Positions 59,754 to 64,000 of a stretch of 64,000 nt of DNA are shown in pieces. The position numbers and the translations under genes were made by a program. The DNA is from Amborella trichopoda (taxonomy: Eukaryota > Streptophyta > Magnoliopsida > Amborellales > Amborellaceae): assembly GCF_000471905.2 (NCBI RefSeq), contig NW_006500357.1:1648128-1712127 (forward strand). Reading direction: 5' to 3'. The notes below the pieces were generated by a model, which saw only the letters and a list, made by a program, of their open reading frames with translations, was not told the origin of the DNA and made no database searches. Position 1 is the first letter of the stretch. Each line of letters starts with the position of its first letter.

Positions 59754-60275
59754 TGATTGGAAAGGTTGTGCTACCGAATTCAGTGCTGACTGGCCAGGTC
59801 TTTCAGCCGAGTTTGGTGTGGACCTGTTAGATTGGGTGATAGGAGTTTGTGTTGACAGAGTGGAGGTTGAGAGTTTGGAGTTGGTTGGGTGTATTGCACC
59901 AGTGGTGGTCCCGGGTACCTAGGGAGTGGTGGATTGGTCGGTGTGTTAGGGTATTGTATGAGTGGCAGACCTGGGTACTTCAGGAGCTTTGGTTTTTGCA
60001 TGAGTGGCTGTAATCTCTTCCCGGACCTTAGACTGATTTGGTCGCTGCTTCAGAGACCTGCACCATGTGGCATGCTTCGTGAGAATGGAAACTCTGCCCT
60101 CTTGACTCTCTCGGTCTTTGCTCGGAGTCGGGCTCAAGAGGCCATTGGGGTCTCTTGGCCTTGGGATGATGAGCTCCTCAATAGTGAGAGGAGGCTTCTT
60201 GTTGGCTCAAGACACCAAGGCGTCAGTGACTGTTAGGAACCCAGCTGCTTGGGTCACTGTCTTTTTCAATTGCTT

Positions 60276-61640
60276 TCAATGCCGCCTACTAATGTTGCGA
60301 CTTTTCAGCTCTTTATCAAGAGCCTCAAAGTCTGGGCATTCGAGAGTTGTACCTGCACAAGACATGTTAGCAGAAGAAGAAAAAGGGTTAGAAGAGTTGG
60401 GGATAGAAGATTGGAGAGAGCTTTTAAGGTCGTCACTCAGATTGGACCGACTCGGGTAGCTTTTAACGTCATCATCGGAATTGGACAGGTGCAGGGAATC
60501 TTTTAAGTCTTCAATCTGCTTGGACCGTTGAGGGATGCTTTTAATGTCGTCACCCTTATCGGACGTGTTGGGAACCTGAGAAGAGGAAGGCTCAGGAATG
60601 TCCTCTTGACTGGATTGCGGGTCTTGGTCTGTGAAAGCGACTGACTCAGGGAAGAAATTCTGCAAGGTTGGCAACGGAGGAAGGGGTTTGAGGAATTCAT
60701 CCTCAATCTGAGGTTGAGGGAGTTTCCTCCTTCGGTGAGTGGCCCTTGGTGCTCGTCTTCGTCTATCATTTTTGCGAACGGGCATAGGCTAACCAGGTTC
60801 ATGTGGCTTGGGAGCTGGCTTTGCTTTGCGAACCGCTTCCCTTCTCATGGACTTCATTCTGTTTCGTCCTGGATAGACTTGCCATGGTTGGGAAGTTGAG
60901 GGTTCGTCAGGATCAGAAGGCTCGGGTGGTGCATTCTCACAGGAGGTCTGTGTTTGAGTGACTTCTTGTGTTGGCTTTCCCGTGGTTCGAATGTCATCCA
61001 CTGAGATAGTGCCAGTGACGTGTCCTCCTTGGACTTTCTCCGTGATTATGGCTTGGAAACCGAAGCACCCCTCTAAGTCGTGACCTAGTATCTGGTGATA
61101 CGGGCATCAGAGGTTCTGGGTACCTCGAGCGAGGTGTTTGGGCTGTCTTGATGGCTTCGGTGCAATGACCTGTACTTGAAGCATCATGCAAAACATGGCC
61201 TGAAGAAGGTCTGGTGGAAGTTCATCAAGATGATATTCTTGCTTGTCTTCTTCTTGAATTGTCACCAGATGAGACGCTTCAGCTGCCCTGAATGCCTTCT
61301 TGAGACTATCGAGTTGTATCTGCCCCTTTTGGATTAAAACCTCGATGTGATCTTGGAGAGTGAAGCAATCCTGAACAGGGTGCCCCAACATCCTATGATA
61401 GGCACAATAAATTTTGTGGGTGACAAAGTCAGCATCTTTTGGCTTTTTCATCTCAAGAAAGGTGATCATTTGTTGCTCTATCAACATCCGGAGTAAGGTC
61501 GGGACCCACTCCTTGTCGAAGCTGTAGACTTTCCTTCTTTTTCAGCCCAACAGTCCTCTTTATGAAGCCCTGAAGGTAGAGGCACCTTATTGTAGGACTG
61601 CGGTTTCTATTGGCTTGCCTGGGGTGTCCCTTGAACATTT
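60276..61640 (-). pseudogene. Gag C-terminal region with two zinc-knuckle-like modules
   Basis: Two modules of pattern C-x2-H-x4-H-x4-C are visible on the reverse strand. One is YCAYHRMLGHPVQDCFTLQ followed by IEVLIQKGQI (about 61412-61310). The other is CPYHQILGHDLEGCFGFQ followed by IITEKVQGGHV (about 61098-61010). After them comes a Ser/Asp-rich segment with repeated DDIKSIPQRS, DDVKSYPSRS and DDLKSSLQSS (60560-60390). Frame changes separate the pieces. In gypsy gag such modules bind RNA; two copies suggest an internal duplication. Confidence 0.75.
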
Positions 61641-61789
61641 TTAGGGTTCACCCCCTTGGAGAAATCCAGAGTTTGAGGTGAGGCCTTTTTAGGGTCTGAT
61701 ACAGTGACAACAACACTGATCATTCCTTTTTTTTGATTGCCTCGAGAATTGGGACGAATATTTCCAGGGCTTCGGTTGTTTTCCCCATT

Positions 61790-62330
61790 TCACGATGGGG
61801 TTTGAAGTTTGCCATGATGCTTAAGGAGGCTCTCTATCTGGACTGCTTTGGAGATCAGATCCGATATAGAAGTCGGGTTTGACGCCTCAACATGTAGGGA
61901 GATTTCCAGCCCCATGTTGCGCACACATGTTTGGACCGCATCAATTTCAGGCATGGGGGTAGCTTGGTGTGCTGTTAGATCTCTCCATCTTGCAATGAAT
62001 TGATCCACTGACTCCTCTGGGCCCTGGGTTAATGTGAGAAGCTCAATAGTCTGGATTTCTCTTTCAACTTCATAGAAGCGCTTGTAGAACAAGTGCTCCA
62101 TTTCTTCGCAGGTTTGCATTGAGTTCGGGGGGAGTCGGGCATACCACTTGAATGCTGGCCCGTTAAGAGTTTCAACAAACTAACGGAGAAGAAATCTCCC
62201 ATCAGCTGCTGTCTCTTGACATGCCAAATAGAACTGGGCAATATCTGGTGAGGTGAACTCGTGCCGTTGAAGAGCGGGAGTCTGCCCTTCTAGTAATTAG
62301 GGGGAAATGGGAGCTGATCAATGTAAGATG
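61790..62330 (-). pseudogene. Gypsy gag core (retrotransposon gag domain)
   Basis: The reverse strand gives KPYPSYIDQLPFPPNY, a stop, LPLFNGTSSPDIAQFYLACQ, another stop, then LNGPAFKWYARLPPNS, MEHLFYKRFYEVEREIQTIE and LLTLTQGPEESVDQFIARWR. The A-x-x-W-Y-x-x-L-P and Q-x-x-x-E-S-V-x-x-F-x-x-R-W pattern defines the gag domain. It forms the particle shell in active elements. The two in-frame stops disable it. Confidence 0.88.
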
Positions 62331-62426
62331 GATAGGGCTTCTGATACAAGGCTGTATCTTGAATGCTCGGGATTTGTTTGGCCCTCAAACTGTGGGTGAC
62401 CATGGCATTGATGCGACTTGTGAGAC

Positions 62427-63520
62427 CTACTGAGAGGAGGAATGGTCATGCGAAGGAGGTGGCTGCCTCAGGACCGGATTGGCTGGATGAGGAGAATTGG
62501 CTTCTTGGTGAGATGAGTTTCCAAGGGGCCGGGTACTTTCCATAGGCTCGATCTTCTCCATCATCTTATGCATCATATCCTCGAACCGATTCATACGGTC
62601 TTCTTGATTGTTGTTGGGCTCCTCAATGACCATCACACTGATTGTTTCCTCAGGGGGATTGATCTCTTGCGTGGTCGGGGTCTTGCGTACCCGCCAGACT
62701 GGGTGCGGTAGGTCAATCAACAGGGGCTCGACATGCCCCGACTGAGCTCAAGCCTTGTATGCTGATCAGGTCAAGACCGGTTCGCGACGGTCTTGGGACC
62801 TCAAGGGCTGCAAGGTTGGGTTGTCTCCTACGACACTGACGACCATGCAGGATTCCGGTTCGTCCACCTCAGGTCCTGCTGCGACCTGTAATGGGTAAAA
62901 GGGGTTCTTAGCCAGGGGATCAACAGGCTTGCTTGCCCCGAGTGTCTTGGGTTCTTCTCTTGGCACTATTCGCACGCCTCGATCCTGCCTTGCTCCCAAG
63001 CTTTGGTATACCTCCCTCTAGAACCGGACTGGGACCGTGATTGTGCATGGTCCGCTTTCTTCAAAGACGTTCGGGCAGTCTCCATGAGATGAGGCAAGGG
63101 ATGTGGACCAGGACCAGGAGTCAGATCGGGCTTCTGTCTTAGCTTCGGGAGACACAGGGGATGGAAGACCTCATCACCTAAGGGAGCCTTGCCCCGAGCT
63201 CTTTTGTGAGCTGCAAAGGTAAGGCTCGTCTGAAGAGGGTACTTCAAGAGGGTACTCTTAGGGAAAGCCTTCGAGTATCAGGTCTTGAGCGGTTCGTCCA
63301 AAGAAGAAGGGACGAATGGGGGAGGAGATAGATGTCAGTGACCTTTCGATTGGGAGCTCGAGGTAGTTTGTGGAGGTGGCACGTGTGCGCCCTTTGAAGA
63401 AGGGTTCTAGGTGACCTGGGGGTCAACCTTGGCTCGAGCAATCGGTCGGGCCTTAGGAGGCCGAGTATCGCGAGCATGTGTTTGTCAGGGAATAGTCTTG
63501 TGACCACCCCTCACAGAGTA
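62427..63520 (-). pseudogene. N-terminal gag or upstream leader ORF remnants
   Basis: Reverse-strand ORFs at 62720-62427, 62999-62766 and 63247-62966 lie in different frames and read as one charged, proline-rich protein broken by shifts. Visible pieces include GSRGRYTKAWEQGRI, DPLAKNPFYPLQVA, and RMNRFEDMMHKMMEKIEPME just before the gag core. The last resembles the short helical segment that precedes gag in gypsy proteins. No domain is recognised in the rest. Confidence 0.5.
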
Positions 63521-64000
63521 TGCAGGTATGTGCAAAGAGGGACGACGAGGGGGTCGTCTCTCGTGTACTCGGGTAAACGCAGCAACAGGGCTGCCTCGAG
63601 TAGTGCGATACATATGTAACATATATACAGGGCCGGGTCTAAGAGGACCCGAACCTGGACAGGCTCGAGACAGCTTAAGGGTTGCCTCGAGGTGTGGCTC
63701 AAGTGGATGGACCATGAGCTCTGATGCGTGTGTGAGAGGTGGTGGCCTCAGGACCCCCCTCCTCTGTGTGTCGAGCCTCTTGTTACAGGGATTCGATGTG
63801 GTAGAGAGTGGGGAGTGGCCTTACGACGACCCGCAGCAGCACTGACAGCTGGACTGCCATGTGTAGGAAAGGAAGGGGTGGCCTTTCGACTGCCCTGAGC
63901 AGTGGAACCGACAAATGATTTGTCGATAGTAGGGTGCATGCGGTGTGTGGTGGCTAGTGCGCCACCCATGCAAGGTGCATTGGTGGAGGGTCCATCAAGG
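63521..64000. other. Window end, element leader or LTR-side sequence
   Basis: ORFs of 63-105 codons overlap on both strands without motifs. No LTR end or primer-binding site was recognised. The 5' LTR of the reverse-strand element is expected beyond 64000. Confidence 0.35.

Overview
This window is nuclear DNA from a flowering plant with a large, repeat-dense genome. The plant signs are an intron-containing MLO gene, Ty1/copia and Ty3/gypsy LTR retrotransposons with plant-type protein motifs, L1-type LINE remnants carrying the zf-RVT and RNase H modules of plant LINEs, Mutator- and hAT-type non-autonomous DNA elements, and a plant mobile domain (PMD) protein. I cannot name the species. There is one 71-base assembly gap (21552-21622). 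I found no convincing rRNA, tRNA or CRISPR array.

Layout. (1) 1-3.2 kb: non-genic, with a 158-bp tandem array at 1.24-2.33 kb. (2) 3.2-19.2 kb: a very large, broken inverted repeat made of two long-LTR-like arms that diverge from a 300-bp centre at 7.3-7.6 kb. The left arm is split by a LINE 3' fragment (4.33-6.0 kb). The right arm is split by a complete-structure but coding-dead copia element (8861-16468, perfect 5-bp target duplication CGGTA), a MITE, and a SINE-like block. (3) 20.5-24.1 kb: a second inverted repeat with converging arms, its left arm split by a hAT-type element (21441-22678) with an 8-bp target duplication. (4) 24.75-33 kb: a gypsy-type LTR-like start, then a decayed forward-strand gag. 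(5) 33.2-34.2 kb: LINE pieces on opposite strands. (6) 35.7-37.8 kb: a MITE, a 52-bp tandem repeat and a fold-back element just upstream of the gene.

(7) 38.0-46.3 kb: the only recognisable host gene, the 5' half of an MLO-family membrane protein. Seven exons join in frame through canonical GT-AG introns to give 247 codons. The 6th intron is about 4.7 kb and holds a MITE. The second half of the protein was not found up to 64 kb. It may lie beyond the window behind a very long intron, or the gene may have been cut by the next element.

(8) 47.2-64 kb: a reverse-strand gypsy (Tat-like) element, at least in part non-autonomous. Gag, two zinc-knuckle-like modules and an aspartic protease are seen, each with frame damage, but no reverse transcriptase. 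Beyond the protease lies an oppositely oriented PMD/coiled-coil ORF (55.55-57.6 kb), and then a long non-coding tract holding at least six different minisatellites (periods about 29, 33, 52-58, 59, 66 and 69 bp).

Most of the window is therefore layered transposon insertion around one host gene. All calls come from reading the sequence. No database search or alignment program was run, and boundaries without a target duplication are approximate.
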